A stretch of DNA of 64,000 nucleotides from Odontesthes bonariensis (GCF_027942865.1 NC_134509.1:15588017-15652016), one strand, 5' to 3'. Shown: positions 12,901-25,527, counted from the first letter of the stretch. Made by a program: numbers and translations. The notes: a model not told the origin generated them from the letters alone.

Positions 12901-15900
12901 CAGCAACGCCTAGGATGTTAGTTTGCATAGTGGCAGAGAAACACATTAAAAATAGCAGCTGGATCAGGGAGGTGAAGAAGGGAAGAGATAAACATTAGTC
13001 ATTAGTGAGGAATTTCAGCCTGACTTGGTCCATGAAGGAGTGAAATAAGAATTTAAACATGATGGATCCTCCTGTTATGGATCACTTGTATACAAGACGG
13101 AGCCTGTGACGTTTTCTTTGTAAAGAAATGTAGTTTTGCTCATTTCAAAATAAATTAAAAATGTACAAAATGGATGATATGTACCGGTACCTTAAAATCA
13201 TCTAATTTTTACTCATTGCTTAAAATGTTCAGAGAAAATCTTTGCACCCGTTTTTTAACAATAACATTTGAACTGGATTTGGACTAGTTTGAACAACATC
13301 TGAATGCTATGATTAGCTTTGTAAAACATGAATGCTTATGGCTCAGGACAGAAATAACCCAACACCATTTTCTGTCTTACTGTCCCCCCTTTACATGAAA
13401 TATCAACATATGCAGCTTAATAACAAAAGGTAAAAAAGGAAAAAAGATGTATAAAGTGTTAATCAGGTCATTAATGGAAAACCATGCAAAAACCATAAGC
13501 GTTCAATATAAAATCTGACCTGCCTAAAGTTACAGCAGGGTTAACGGCTGTGTTTGAAAAATGGGAAATCCTGACTGGGGAACCAGGAAATGGTCCACAC
13601 TCTGCAGCATATCCTTACGAAGCAATTCCTCCACCCTAACAGGCTTCCTGTAGTTCGTACTCAGCTGTGTCACCATATCTTCCCTTTGACAATTCTGGTC
13701 AACAAACAGTTCTTAAGGGCAACTTCAATCAGCACCGACTGCAGCCGAACCCATTTACCTCCAAGTACATCACTTTAGTTACTTAAGTTTAATGAGGCCA
13801 TTATATCCCAATGTAGAATTCATTTCATTTTTTCCCCAAACATGGGTACATGGTTGTCTAGTTCAAGCATGTTATGCTAAACTGACATGTATTTTGCATT
13901 TTATGCTGAGTAAGCAGTAGCGATGTGTAGGATTCGTATCTCCCATAAAACATACCGGAAAATGAAGACTGTAGGCTGGAATTGTAACCAAAACCTGTGT
14001 TTTTGTTCTTTTAAAAAAAAAGAGCAGCACCAGAATCACAGACATGTCTATGGATGGATGGATGGATGGAGACAGTTGCCTCTGGGACACCAAATGGTTG
14101 AGCCTTGATGTTTTGGGGGTAATTCAATGAAACACCTGCGATGCAGCATGCCAGATTGATAACACCAGCGACGCATCAGCATGTACACGTGACCTTTTAG
14201 CGGGATTTGGGAGCAGGTGCTGCCTGCCTGGTGGTTTGGTGTATGCTTGATGGAATCATACAGCATAGTGTGCAGTTCACCAATCCATCAGTCAATGCTG
14301 GGATGTTAAAGAGAAACATGCCCCCCTTAAAACAATGCAAAGGTAAATGTTAAATATCTATGTTTAATTATACGGTATCAGCACCTCTGGTTTGTCTTCA
14401 GAGTTGCTGTCAATGAATAACACTGTTCCATCATCAGTGTCTAAGATGGATATGCCTCTTGGCAGAAAAAAGATGTGACATTACCATTTAATTACCATTT
14501 TGTTTGCATCAAAGAGAGTCAATTTATGCCTCCTCCTGCCTCACTCCTCCATTATTGGGAAAACGCTCTGCCTCCATCATGGTCGAGGATGGATCAGAGG
14601 AGAGGAGGCTCCTGAAGGAGGAGTGAGTGAGTGAGTGAAGTGAAGTGAAATTTATTTATATAGTGAGTGAGGAAACACAGGAGGCTTTTAATGCAGATTT
14701 TCATGAAGAAATGCCCCTCCATAGGAAGTCTACTGATTGGTCAGTAAAATGAAAAGTCAAGACAGTATACATCTCAACTGTGACACCATAGAATTATTCT
14801 AAAAGTATAAGTAGCAAATAAAGTTAATCATGTTAGCTTACATAATGAAAAGCATTGTTATGTGTAAAATATGAATCATGAATGGATCTTAAAAACATTC
14901 TTTGTACTGATTCTACTCTCTTGACAAGGCCAAGGAATAACTTCCATTTTTTCCCCCATTTTTCCACTCCTTCAAACACAGTACAGTAGAAAAAGTACAT
15001 AAAATAGATTTATATAAATTATGCAAGGGGGACTGAGGATATCCTCCACCCTTGCTTCTCTGGTTGTGAGATGTGAGGAAGAGAAGGAAGGAGACATATT
15101 AGCCAAATGACTGTATAATCAGATACATTAAGAAAGTGTTAGGCCTTAGGTTTATATTGTTATACCTGCATACATCATCTGAAATATACCAAAACGTTTT
15201 GATGCTTCTCACAAGGAAAATATCAGATCACACAAGGACCAAACGCGCCTGTCAGAGGGCCAGATTTGGCAAACAGCCATCTTTCTGTCAACACATAATG
15301 CAAGTCATCAATCAAAAGGTCCCATTCTACTTCTGTCATACTGATTCATAAGAGTTTGCACAGCAACCATCTCCAAACTTTTATTCAGCACTTGGACAGC
15401 AAAGGTACAGCCTATGCAGGTTTGATCACACACGCTCAAGCTGAGAGATACACAAAATGTCATGACCAACCAAAATACCCACGTCCTTAGAGGCTGAAGG
15501 AAAGCAGATGATTCCTTAAGAGGGGCAGAATTATAACTTAGTCTTACTGACAATATTCACCAACAGTGCTGTTACACAAAAAGATCATTTGTTTTCACAT
15601 TAAACATGGCTGCATTTCATTACTGCCATCCGACTCTGGCTGAGTATCAGGAGTCGTTGGATTTCTCTTCTGTGCCATTGTCACATGTCTGGAATAATAG
15701 CTGTGAAACACCCCTTTGGACTGACCCCTACATGCACAAGTGTTGTAGGCGAGTCCAGTTGTCGCCTCACCTGTTCTAACTGAAACATATCAGCCAGTAT
15801 TTCCCCCTTCACACCCTGTTTGGTTCAGTTTGTCTTTATAATATTTGTCATTTTAGTTAACTTACTTTAAGTTACATTTTATATGTGGACCTTCTTCCTT

Positions 15901-18900
15901 TGCCCAGCTGTCAGAGGGGCTGTAACAATGCAAAAAACAAGATTCTCACTGATTCTCCGTTACTTCTTTGTGGCGGGTGTCCCTCCCCAAATAGGACTGA
16001 CAAACTCCTGACAGCACATGACCCAGCTGTATCAACTCACAATAATGATGTGTTTGTAATATAACAGATCTCTGCACTGGTAGAACCCAACTGCAAACAC
16101 TGTTATTAGATGAAACTGGATCTGAGGGGTTTTAAAGTGATACCAACTCGCCCTTAGATCAATTGTGAAATGCCCATTGTAAAAGAAACTGCTTCGCATG
16201 ACGAAGAAACAAAATTGAGTAAGCTGCATCTTTTCCATCAAATCGACACTTTTATTTAACCTTCCACTGTGCTTAAACTGCTTTTAAAAATTTTTTTAAA
16301 AATTAGGGAAACTGTAGGAGCCACAAAGCAGTAGAAGGATAAACATATCTTCATTTAGGAGCGTCACATCAAACCTGTTGAAATTTAATGATTGCATTTA
16401 ATGATTGCATTGTTTACCCTTAAGAAATCATCCTCACTGAGACTAAACTGTTTAAAATAACAGTGCATTGTTCCTTTTACAAAGGTCCAATGTTTTATCT
16501 CATTCTTTAAAACACTGTTTTTAAGGCAGTAGTAGAGCGTGATGCATTAGACACTGGGAATCTAAAAATAAATCTTGGCTGATTATCTCACCAGAGCTCC
16601 TTACACAGAGTCAGTGTAGTTAATTGATCCTACTGAAATTCAAGGCCACATTCAAAGGTGAATTTAAGTGAGCCAGTTTAAAAGCTACGTCTGTCGGCGA
16701 CTACAAAGTCAAAATATTCATTGGTCTGCAATTTTCCGAGTGTAGTTCCCACTAAGGAATCAATGAGCTACTGTCTGATGACTGTACATCATTGCTCCTT
16801 ACCTTAAGCAACCAAAGCCCACTCAAACATAACTAATCATTTCTGCACTGGCCACAAACAAACAGCTTTCTGCAGCAGAAATATTTCCCCTTTCCTGCAG
16901 ATCCTGAAAAATTATAGCAGGACAAATATTGGATCGCATTCAAATAATGTTGGTCACAAATGTAACTTTGAATCCACTTACTAGTTTATTTCAATGAGGG
17001 TCGTTCAGCACAGGCTAGGTCTTAACATGAAAAACAAACATCTCACATGCTAGCTCTAGTGCGTGTATAAGACAGGAAAAAAGGCAGGACTGTCCATCAC
17101 ATCCAGCTGTGTTCACTACAACAACATTACATTCAAATTTGTGACTGCTGGTTAGCGTGTGGCATTGCCAAGTTATTGTAGTTGCCATTTCTGGTTCACT
17201 GTGTTGTCTAATAACAGCAATGAAGAAAAAATAAATAAATAAGATCAGTTTAACTTAGAATTCCCACTGCATATGTTTGGAACTCGTGACTTGTGTACAA
17301 GTCTACAGGAGGCAGGACTCACAGATGCAATTCCAACTGTGAGAGAGTATCTCCGGGCCATGACGTTTCCCGTGAAGTGCATGTGAGAACACCAACTGTG
17401 TAAAAAGTACCAAGCTGTCCACACATTCTCCAAAAACATCTGCAATGTTCCTGTTATCTGTGCGAACTGGCCAAGTCGATGGCAATTACAGCTCTGGCCC
17501 ACATACAAAAAAATTAAAAATAGTACAAACAACAGAGAGTGCACCTGCACCCGACTCTTGGGCACAGTTTAATTATTACCTTTGGTCTTTGAGCGCCTCC
17601 ACCAACAGTTTCTCTACACGGTTTCCGCTATTTTAACCAGTTTCATTTTAACCAAGGCTAAGTCTTCACTATTGCCCTTTTTCTAAAAGCAGGCAGATAA
17701 ACAGCAGCAAGTACAGACAAAAAGAGAAACACGTTTTTACCAATTACTATGCAACAAACCAATTACTTCACAAAATTCAACCAAATTAATAATTTAAGCT
17801 GTGCTCACTGAGTTGAAACGTGCATAAACAATAAAGTGAACTGATTATTCTGAGCTGCTGTTTTCACGATTTTTTTGACAGCCAGAATAGCTTGAACATA
17901 ACAACTGCATTCTCCCTTTGCTGTTAAACGGAGAAAAAGACTGAAAACATTTGAGGCATTTAGGCACTAAATTGCTATATGAAACAAACATACACCTGGA
18001 CTGTGACATGAGCCCACAACAACGCAAGTGGTAAACATCTGGTAAGCATATCTGGTCACACCAGGTAAATTAGGGGAAAGAAAAACAACATCCCAGAGAT
18101 ATTTCACATCTTAAGCTTGTTACAGGCATTTTAACTTTCCCCATTTCCTTTGTGTTTTACAGCCTCTCAGATGATGCGCATCTCTTTCAAACATCATTAA
18201 ATCCTGAGGCTATCTGACTATTTGTCAACACAGCGCGGCAATCAGACATGCTGGGCGCGCTATCTGATCATCTCGAGGTGCTCAGCAATATGCTCTACTT
18301 AAGAGGTAAGCAGAAAACAGGCATCCCAGCTGCGGCCACTTGGAACCAGTTAAACCTAAAGCTCATGCTGGCAAACTACACCTGTGTGTTCACCCTGACC
18401 TCACTTATAGAACTGTAAAAAAGACGTTACGATCAAAAATGTCACTTACAGAAACAACAAGCATCATGTCTGAGGTTTAAAATCAAGCATCTCAGATGAT
18501 AAACAGACTTGGCCATGCTTATTTAGACAAATCTAAATAAGCTTTCAGCTCTGTGCAGAGGAAGGGAAAAGGTGTGACCGTGGAATTGGGCTGATGCGAC
18601 AGATAACAGAGAGAAGCAGATAGGATTTCATTCATGTGTCAGATTAGAAGGCTCTTCGCTGCTGCCAGAGCGGGCAAAAGCATGCCTGGAGATGAACACG
18701 GATGACCCTCAGTCCTCTGCCACTTCTGTCGGATTTTGTGCGACTGGGACTTTGTGTATGTGCTGCTTGCCTCTCTAAATCAAGCACACTGGTGAGGACA
18801 TAAAAGGACTTATCTGTCATTTCACTGTTCATGGATCTGATTTTCCATGTATTCAACAACTACATGCAAGACTCAAACATCATTTTCAAGAATATTCCTC

Positions 18901-21900
18901 AAAAATGGCAAATATAAATGCCTTGGGGTTTCTCTAGCTGCACCCACACTGAGCTTGTATCCTGCATCTGCTGATAGCAAAGATAAAGCCACCAATTCAA
19001 TTTCACAATTCTAATACCTCATCATTATAGATTCCGAGCACCAATGTTTGCCATGATTGTTCTTGCAGTGATAGGGGAAAAAAGTAGAAGACCATTTAAA
19101 GAGCATGCAGTTTAGTTATCAATTACTTTCACTTATGACAGCTCATCACAAAAGGCAATCCTCTGTGCCAGTTTAATAGATGACGAAGAGGGCAACGGTG
19201 CACAGTCAAATAGATACTGCACATACTCAGGTGCACAAACGTGACACTTTAAAATAGCACAGAACAAACTGAATAAAAATGTCTTCTTTTTCTTCAGCTG
19301 TCCCCTTTACAAACAAAACTAAACAGCTACGGTAATTAACATGACATATCTAAGAACCTGAAACAGAGAAGGATTTTCAAGCTATGGAATGAATTAACTG
19401 CATTTCAGCATGTAGTTCAAATCGAATTTATCAAATCGAAATTAGACTACATAAAGACACCCCTTCCAGAATTAGATATTCAACTTTAGGAATTGTGTGA
19501 TAGGTTATTTTTAAGATTTTTCTTTTCAGCCATATATTTTAAGTTTCCCAGGAATTATTCATTTGTTCTATAAAGTATTCATAATCCACTTGTGTGGTGA
19601 GGCATTAAGGCCTGGATTTCTTAAAAATGAACATATGCTATATCTAAAAAAAAAAAATTTAAATTAAAAAAACCTTAATAATACTGTATGATCAAAGACT
19701 TGTGTCCAGATTTAACATCCACGGCTGTATACAAAGCTACAGCCATATTATCGCCTTGCATTGGAGTAAAGTCAAAGTATGATTTCCTCCACATACTCAC
19801 TCCTGTGTGTCACCTTATGATCTCTCAAGGTAGCCCTTACTTACAGGGTACTACATCAGTCTGCAGGCGAAACATTCTATAACTGGGATGATCACAAAGA
19901 CCTTGATGGGTGCTTGTTTCTTTGATATCAACTACTATATTTCAGAACCCCTCAGACGGCATAATGAGCATTTAAAGATGTTCATGTATCCAATGTTGGC
20001 ACAAACAGACACTCTTAGTATTGTCTGCCAATTATTCACTGGTTGAACTTGCCTCCGGACCAACATCACCTCGAAATGTGTCACAGACAACCCGACTGGG
20101 AATAGACACCCTAAGCTGCAGCTACCTTGCAGCTTTCTGCATATTGTTTCAGTTAACCAGATCATAAAAACAAAATAATGCTGCTTCCTGTAGAGCTGGA
20201 GGCAGACACCTACAGCACAGGAGCTCACACAAACTGACTATGTGCCGTCTGCCTGTAAAAAGCGAGTCGACTAGAGGTTACTGAGGAAAGTCAAACATTT
20301 ACCCAGTTGCAAGAAACACACTTTTTCTTTTTTCTGTTTTTTTTCCCTCAAGACCTGTCAAGGGGCTCTAACGTCAGTTAGACTTCACTTTTAACAGGAA
20401 GACAGACATCATTCTCAAGTGGTTTCTCTGGCTTAGTAGATGTTAAATATTATTCAGGAATGACTAATCTGTGACGTTGTGGACGAGGGGCTGTTTGTTC
20501 AGTTTTAGCTTTATTTTATTTCTCATCTAAACCAGCGGGATGTGTGACTTTTGTCCTTCCTGAGCCACACCCTAATCAAGAAAATAATAAAGTAGTGCTC
20601 TCTTATTCTCAGAAGAATTGGCAGTAACCCTTTTTACATTAGGTAAAATTCATTGCTTAGTTTTGCTTTAAATGCTTGCAAGGGTAAACAGATTAGATTG
20701 TAAAGTTATTGCACAACCAAAAAGGTTTTACTGATAACAACAAAAACCAAGAGAATTAGGCTACTGCTCACATGTGTTTCTAATTACTCTGCCGTTACTG
20801 AAGTCAGAGGTGGGTGGAGCTGTGCTTTAGGCATACCTATACAGACATAAAAAAAAGTCTAATAACATAATTGAAATCATCTATGTGGATTTACTGTTAC
20901 ACTTGAGGCTCATATCATTTGCCTAATTTCAGCTTCCAAATCTTTTTCCTCCATTGACCTGCCCATGACCTGAAAAATGATTCCCAACCAAATATTTTTG
21001 AAGGATATCTCAACTCCTAAAATGTACCTGGAGGAGAGAGGATCAAGTAGAGAGGAGGCTTGTCATATATAAGTGGAGATACATTAGTGCATCATTTGCA
21101 GAGGGGTGTGACATGTTGATCCTGCGTCGTTAATGGAATTAAAATGTAATATACACATTGTTGAGAACGAAAACAATGCTTGTCTGACAGAAATAATACA
21201 GAGGTGGGCTGCCACAGTAGTTTATTGATGCATCTGTGTCACTCTGGGTGTGTGCAAATTGGGAGATGGTATAAAGGATGGACTTGAAGGAGTATAAACC
21301 ACCAAAAGTGCCTGTGAGGATAATTCAGTTAAAGGTCCTATGGCATGAAATTTTCACTTTTTAAGGTTGTTTAACATTAATATGAGTTCCTCTAGCCTGC
21401 CTGCGGTCCCCCAGTGGCTAAAAATGACGATAGACCTAAACCATGCACTGGAAATTATTCTCCGCCTTTGGAAATGTGACCATGCAGATGGCCTCATCGG
21501 GAAAGCCGCCGCTTATGACGTGGGCGCCTCTTATGACGTGGAGGTTGTTTCCACCCAGGGCCAATAAACTGCCTTTCCCCGCCCACAGCTCTTTGGCCAG
21601 CTCATTGTGCTGTATATGGATGTAAAAAAACTGTTTAGAGCTCCTGCATCAGAACCTCTAAAGAGCCAGTGGACAGATTTAGTTTTTTCTGGGAAAGTGA
21701 CGACAGAACCGAAGAGATTTGTGTATGTGTGCACCAAATATTTCACAGACGAATGTTTCCAGAACTTGGGCTAATACCGAGCCCAAGGGAGAGCCCAGAC
21801 ACCCTACGGAGGAAACTCATTTCAGCCGCTTGTATTCACGATCTCATTCTCTCGGTCACTACCCTCAGCTCGTGACCATAGGTGATGGTAGGAATATAGA

Positions 21901-24900
21901 TTGACCGGTAAATCGAGAGCTTCGCCTTCTGGCTCAGCTGATTTTTCACCACGTCGGGCCGGTGCAGAGCTCGCATCACTGCAGACACCGCACCGATCCG
22001 CCTGTCAATCTCCTGCTCCATTCGCCCCCTTACTTGGGGAAGGATCTCATTCCCGACTAAGTAATTTAACGCTCTATTATTGTGTTGCTTTCCTGTATGT
22101 ACAGTATAGTTACATTGCTTGTTACCAAAGGAAAGGGTTTGTATCAGTAGCTAACGGTTAGCTACGCAGCTAATAGCATCTGCAAGCTCTTTTCTCTGTC
22201 AACTGGGCTGTTGGAGGTGTTCGCGTGCCCATGAGATGGTTAGCTCGCTCATTTTAGACCAAAACCCCCTACTTCAAGCATCCTGAAGAAGAATGAATCC
22301 GCAAATTCAGTGCATTTAATCAGGATAATGATTCATTCATGGTTCCAGTAAAACGGTCAGTCTGTGTCGTTAGCTCTGCAGCTAATAGCTCGGTCACTGT
22401 CGCTAATGTAACAGTAAATAGCATGAGGTATGCGAGTGGACACCTCATTTACTGTAACGCGAGTGTTGTGTACTTATTTGTTGTTTTGATAGCCGTCCTG
22501 CTGTTGGTGTTATGGCGCGCACGATATCTGCCTTTCGCCTGATTGAAATGACTCGCGCTACGTGCATCTTTGCAAACCAGAGCAATCGGCTGAGAATGTC
22601 AAAATCCTCACTCCTGCTTTCCCCTTCACGCATGCCTTTTTTGCTGTGTCTTGTGTAGCACTTGCTTGATGTTTGACTGTGTTAGGAGAGTTGTTTAGTA
22701 ACTACTTCGTCACATTGTCAAAGTAAGCTCATATAAACAGGTTTCGCTAGTTTTACGGCATAGGGCTGCCGCACCATCTACGTGTATAGCGATTCACAAA
22801 ACATTTGCGCAAGGTACCACGGGCGTAAGTAAGGCCACACCCCCACTAAACAGCTCATTCTGGGGATCCTAAGGAAAGATCATTTTTGGGACTGGCTGTA
22901 ATTCTGCACCAAGGCAGAATTTTGGGGAAAAAAACTCAGATACAGTATTAGGGGACCACTAAAGCCTATAAAAATACATAAAAGCCATTTATTTTCATGT
23001 CATAGGACCTTTAAAGCTAGTCTATTTTCATCTGCATTTTACTCTCCAACAAGGACAAAAAGTACTGAGGTGGAAGTTGTGTGCAAACCTGCTGTCTATT
23101 TGAAGACAATAAATGATCAAAGGGGTGAACTAGTTTCTTTAAGACTACAGATTGTGAGCTAAGACAGGTGAAATCCAATCAGCAATGAAGTTGTGATTTC
23201 TAAAAAAGCAAATTAGCAGTTAAGGTTGTTTATATATAACAGGTTACTTGATTTAAACAGGCCTGAAATTAAACTCCTAATCATTTAATCTCACATTTAC
23301 CTGACAGTGATATCCTATAGTGCCTTGGATCCAGATAGACTAGACCTTGTATACAAGCTGAGAAAGAACAGGGTCAGAGCCACAGAGTGGAGTGAGACTC
23401 ATTCTTCTTCCCTCTTCAGCAAATTCCTGACTCCAGGCAAAAACACAGATCCTGGTGTTTGTAACCTTAGCCCACGTGTCACAAGTCATCACAACCACCG
23501 CTGGGGTGACTTGTGACAGAGATAACCCTCATGCAGAAACCACAGTGTGTTTGTCCATATACGGCGAGAAGGCTCCAAAAGAGATACTACCAAAGGGAAG
23601 ACTCTGACGTCTGTGGCAAATGAGGTTATCAGCTAATGGAAGGGTGAGCCGAGGGAATGAGAGAAAGTGTGTAATGTGGCAATGATAATTAAATGCACAG
23701 CATCATCTCTCAAAGCCCTGAAATGACAGTGATCACTCTAAAATTCAAGTCCTTGGAACGCTTGCTAAGCTGCAATCAGATAAGTCTGTCAGATTGCATT
23801 GTATGTCTGTGTAACGGTTTCTGCAGACTGTAATTGTCCGACAATGACATTTATACTTGAAAGAAACCACAGTACATCTTATTCGAGCCATATTTCCCTG
23901 CGATACCGTCTTCACATTCTCTGCTTCACAGATTTGTGATACCAACCAACTACAAGTCACTCGGTCCCTAACTAATGACAGCAACAGGACGGATAGCACG
24001 TGAACGTAGACAACATTTAACATCATTGGAAAAACAAATATCTCATCATACATGAGCTGCTCTCAAACTTGACATTATCTCTGGCCTCATAACTCATTTT
24101 AGCAACAGCCGGCAATAAAGTTCAAAGAAGTTTAATCAGTTCACACAAGTGGAAGCAAAAAAGTCAACCGGGTCTTTGCTTAAAACTAAATGAATCAGCA
24201 ACAGTTCCATCAAATGTGAGGAGTGACTGTTTGTCTGTGTCTTATAGACTAATAAACCTAATATTGTTGGACAATACCAAAAAAAAAAAAAAAAAAGGAA
24301 ATGAAGAGAAGATAACTGAGCATAAATACCCTTTTTAGTTAGTGTAAAGAAGAAAACTCACAGTTTATGATGGTGATGCACATTTGTAGCTACAGCCAAG
24401 TTTAGACTACTTTTAAAATGTACTGAAAGCAGTTGGTTAGATGTCTTGATGGTGTATTTATGCATTATGGTGTATTTAATAAAACCAGTCACATGGAGAA
24501 AAAGTGTCTCTACAAGCCCACAATTAATTTGTCTCCGTGGTGTGGGTTGTTATTCACTCAATGACAACAGAGATGGAGGATGAGCTTTCCTCTCTAATCT
24601 CTAAAGAACTCCATTGTTTTGCCACAGTGACGAAGCAGTTCTGCAGGTTCCACCTTCACCTCTCCTCCCACCTAACCAGCAGAAACTCTAGTTGAGCATG
24701 CTCGCTCTTTAGTGCTGCATTTCCTTGTTACTGGTAGTTTCATTCATTCTCACGCAGGCAGTGTAAAGTCATCTCATAACTCAGGCAACCAAGGGCTATC
24801 ACTCCTGCAGAAAGCTGGATAAGTACTTTAGGGTGGCCAATAGGTACCAGACAGATAAGGCACCCGCTCTGACTGACCTGGATATGTCACAGCTGTAGCT

Positions 24901-25527
24901 TTTATGCCATAATGATTCTAGGATTGTTCTTCCTGTCAGATTCAAACTGATGGGCCTTTCTTATTTTTCAATCCAACTCTGATCAGTGCAAGTTGTAGGC
25001 TATGTGCTGGGACACGGAGACAATATATCTACTCAAACTGTAAAATATGCTAGTTTGAATAAGGAAATTAGTTTCCACACAAAAACTTGTCTGAGAAATT
25101 AGAGTAGGATGCCAGCTATCGAGGACAGCATGGCTACTAAATGGAACTAGAAAGAGGTCATTTGGCTATGACTCCCTTTTCGTAGATAAAGACGCATCTA
25201 TCTTTAAGTGCCGCCGGGTCATCGCCGCCTTTTTACGCTTGTGTTTATGTATATAAGGCTTTTCTAAACATATAGGTGTCACTGTACCACAGCGTGACAG
25301 TGCTATCTACGGCCTGTCCTGAGCTCCAATAATCAGCTTACCAGGTTGAACACGGTCTCCACGATGTCTCGGTTGGAAACTTCCCCAACTTCCAGCAGGC
25401 CGGCAAGCACTGCGAATTTCATCCTTATCCCTCTGATAGGCACTCCGGGGTTGAGCGCCACGGCGCCGGATCGCCCGTCGTTTCCATCACCTGGCTGCGC
25501 AGCGCGCGCTGTCTCCGCGCTAGCCAT
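1..25527 (-). CDS. lrba: LRBA, BEACH-domain trafficking protein, N-terminal part (exons 1-6, cut by window edge)
   Basis: LRBA is a very large cytoplasmic scaffold of the BEACH family that acts in vesicle trafficking and recycling of membrane receptors (CTLA-4 in mammals). Six coding exons join in phase: 25527-25342, 5846-5615, 3277-3177, 2368-2273, 927-806 and 106-1, 843 nt or 281 codons. Residues 1-62 are the variable N-terminus ending in the family block [19 protein letters not shown]; residues 63-205 are the helical armadillo-like region; from about residue 210 ([18 protein letters not shown]) the concanavalin A-like lectin fold begins. The paralogue NBEA is very similar here. LRBA is preferred because of [21 protein letters not shown] and [12 protein letters not shown], and because rps3a and sh3d19 follow as in other vertebrates. 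The ATG at 25527 has G at -3 and G at +4. No break is seen; the BEACH and WD40 parts lie beyond the window. Confidence 0.95.
107..805 (-). other. lrba: lrba intron 5
   Basis: This 699 bp intron is AT-rich and holds no exon, RNA gene or repeat that I recognise. Confidence 0.8.
806..927 (-). CDS. lrba: lrba coding exon 5 (start of lectin-like domain)
   Basis: The exon reads [20 protein letters not shown] then [20 protein letters not shown] plus two bases. The acceptor is CTGACAG and the donor GTAGGT. The two spare bases TG join T of exon 6 as Cys. It is one of the most conserved stretches in the LRBA/NBEA N-terminus. Confidence 0.95.
928..2272 (-). other. lrba: lrba intron 4
   Basis: This 1345 bp intron has homopolymer A runs near 1060 and 1742. 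Open frames of up to about 116 codons occur on both strands but resemble no protein I know, so I read them as chance. Confidence 0.8.
2273..2368 (-). CDS. lrba: lrba coding exon 4
   Basis: Thirty-two codons, [20 protein letters not shown] then [12 protein letters not shown], lie between acceptor CCTCAG and donor GTGAGT. The phase fits both neighbours. The exon is too short for a standard ORF scan and was found by homology to the BEACH family. Confidence 0.93.
2369..3176 (-). other. lrba: lrba intron 3
   Basis: This 808 bp intron holds no feature that I recognise. A 106-codon open frame on the minus strand near 2555-2875 has no recognisable domain. Confidence 0.8.
3177..3277 (-). CDS. lrba: lrba coding exon 3
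   Basis: The exon reads [20 protein letters not shown] then [14 protein letters not shown]. The acceptor is CTTGCAG and the donor GTGAGT. Its 101 nt end in phase 0. Confidence 0.95.
3590..3603. promoter_or_regulatory. Palindromic homeodomain-type TAAT cluster
   Basis: TTAATTATAATTAA is a perfect 14 bp palindrome containing paired TAAT/ATTA cores, as in paired-homeodomain binding sites. AT-rich introns can produce this by chance, so the regulatory role is only a guess. Confidence 0.2.
4358..4392. repeat. (CA)n microsatellite
   Basis: About 17 uninterrupted AC dinucleotides inside lrba intron 2. Confidence 0.98.
4836..5045 (+). mobile_element. tRNA-derived SINE-like copy
   Basis: The sequence runs from GGTGGCCATATCTCAGG through GTGGTCAACTTTCAATCA to a B-box-like GTTCAGTCCCC, then TTCTTGGGCACGACATTGAA, and ends TGCAAGTGTTTTGTAAAAGC. 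This order of motifs matches a tRNA-headed SINE-like family that I know from many percomorph fish. The copy is diverged and its exact ends are uncertain. It lies antisense to lrba. Confidence 0.7.
5615..5846 (-). CDS. lrba: lrba coding exon 2
   Basis: The exon reads [19 protein letters not shown] through ...STTDSMIA. The acceptor is CTTCCAG and the donor GTACTG. Its 232 nt leave one base that pairs with AC of exon 3 to make Asp. It encodes part of the armadillo-like N-terminal region. Confidence 0.95.
6861..6901. repeat. (GT)n microsatellite
   Basis: Twenty uninterrupted GT dinucleotides plus one base in lrba intron 1. Confidence 0.98.
14051..14070. repeat. (TGGA)5 microsatellite
   Basis: Five tandem TGGA units in lrba intron 1. 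Confidence 0.95.
14621..14665 (+). repeat. GTGA-rich tract with fish repeat tail
   Basis: Tandem GTGA units pass into GTGAAGTGAAATTTATTTAT, a string I recall from the ends of dispersed teleost repeats. Only a short fragment is present. Confidence 0.5.
21601..21771 (+). pseudogene. Decayed THAP-type zinc-finger segment inside the transposon
   Basis: Translation shows HCAVYGC (a C-x4-C pair) followed, after a one-base frame change in the A-run at 21624-21630, by [11 protein letters not shown] and [17 protein letters not shown]. The spacing and the C-A-x-x-G-C start, inner W and VC-x2-x-F end match the C2CH THAP DNA-binding domain, with Tyr where the last ligand is normally His. A stop codon follows directly at 21772-21774. 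The frame change, the lost ligand and the stop mark it as dead. It is probably a remnant of the element's own protein or of a captured exon. Confidence 0.55.
21783..22058 (-). mobile_element. LINE (non-LTR) reverse-transcriptase 3' fragment
   Basis: The minus strand encodes [20 protein letters not shown], then a region with [20 protein letters not shown] and [10 protein letters not shown]. This is the hallmark C-terminal part of the pol protein of a common teleost non-LTR retrotransposon. Both ends are truncated and a segment near 22025 appears deleted. It sits within the TTAA-bounded transposon and so inserted after it, or was carried by it. Confidence 0.8.
25342..25527 (-). CDS. lrba: lrba coding exon 1 (start codon)
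   Basis: This exon holds 62 codons beginning [15 protein letters not shown] and ending ...ETVFNL. The donor GTAAG reads from 25341 to 25337. It ends in phase 0 and joins LVGGQ of exon 2, giving the family sequence VFNLLVGGQ. No in-frame ATG was seen just upstream. Confidence 0.95.

Larger units (their letters stand above)
21329..23014. mobile_element. TTAA-bounded DNA transposon copy with inverted termini
   Basis: The left end is TTAA followed by AGGTCCTATGGCATGAAA. The right end, read on the minus strand, is TTAA followed by AGGTCCTATGACATGAAA. This gives an 18 bp terminal inverted repeat with one mismatch, flanked or capped by TTAA. The body is 1678 bp (21333-23010) and is split by a LINE fragment at about 21783-22058. 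It contains a decayed THAP-like coding segment at 21601-21771. TTAA targets are typical of piggyBac, but a THAP protein would fit ISL2EU-type elements better, so the superfamily is unresolved. No intact transposase is visible. Confidence 0.8.
5847..25341 (-). other. lrba: lrba intron 1 (19.5 kb)
   Basis: This is a long first intron with no coding exon that I recognise on either strand. It contains a (GT)n run at 6861-6901, short (TGGA)n and GTGA-rich tracts near 14050 and 14630, and the TTAA-bounded transposon at 21329-23014. The rest is unique-looking. Several stretches of higher complexity (for example 8330-8590 and 18160-18310) could be non-coding regulatory elements. That is inference from their appearance only. 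Confidence 0.75.

Noticed and set aside
14520..14640. Inverted CTCACTCCTCC/GGAGGAGTGAG pair as a MITE
   Set aside because: The arms are short, low-complexity and next to a GTGA repeat; there are no clean termini or target duplication.
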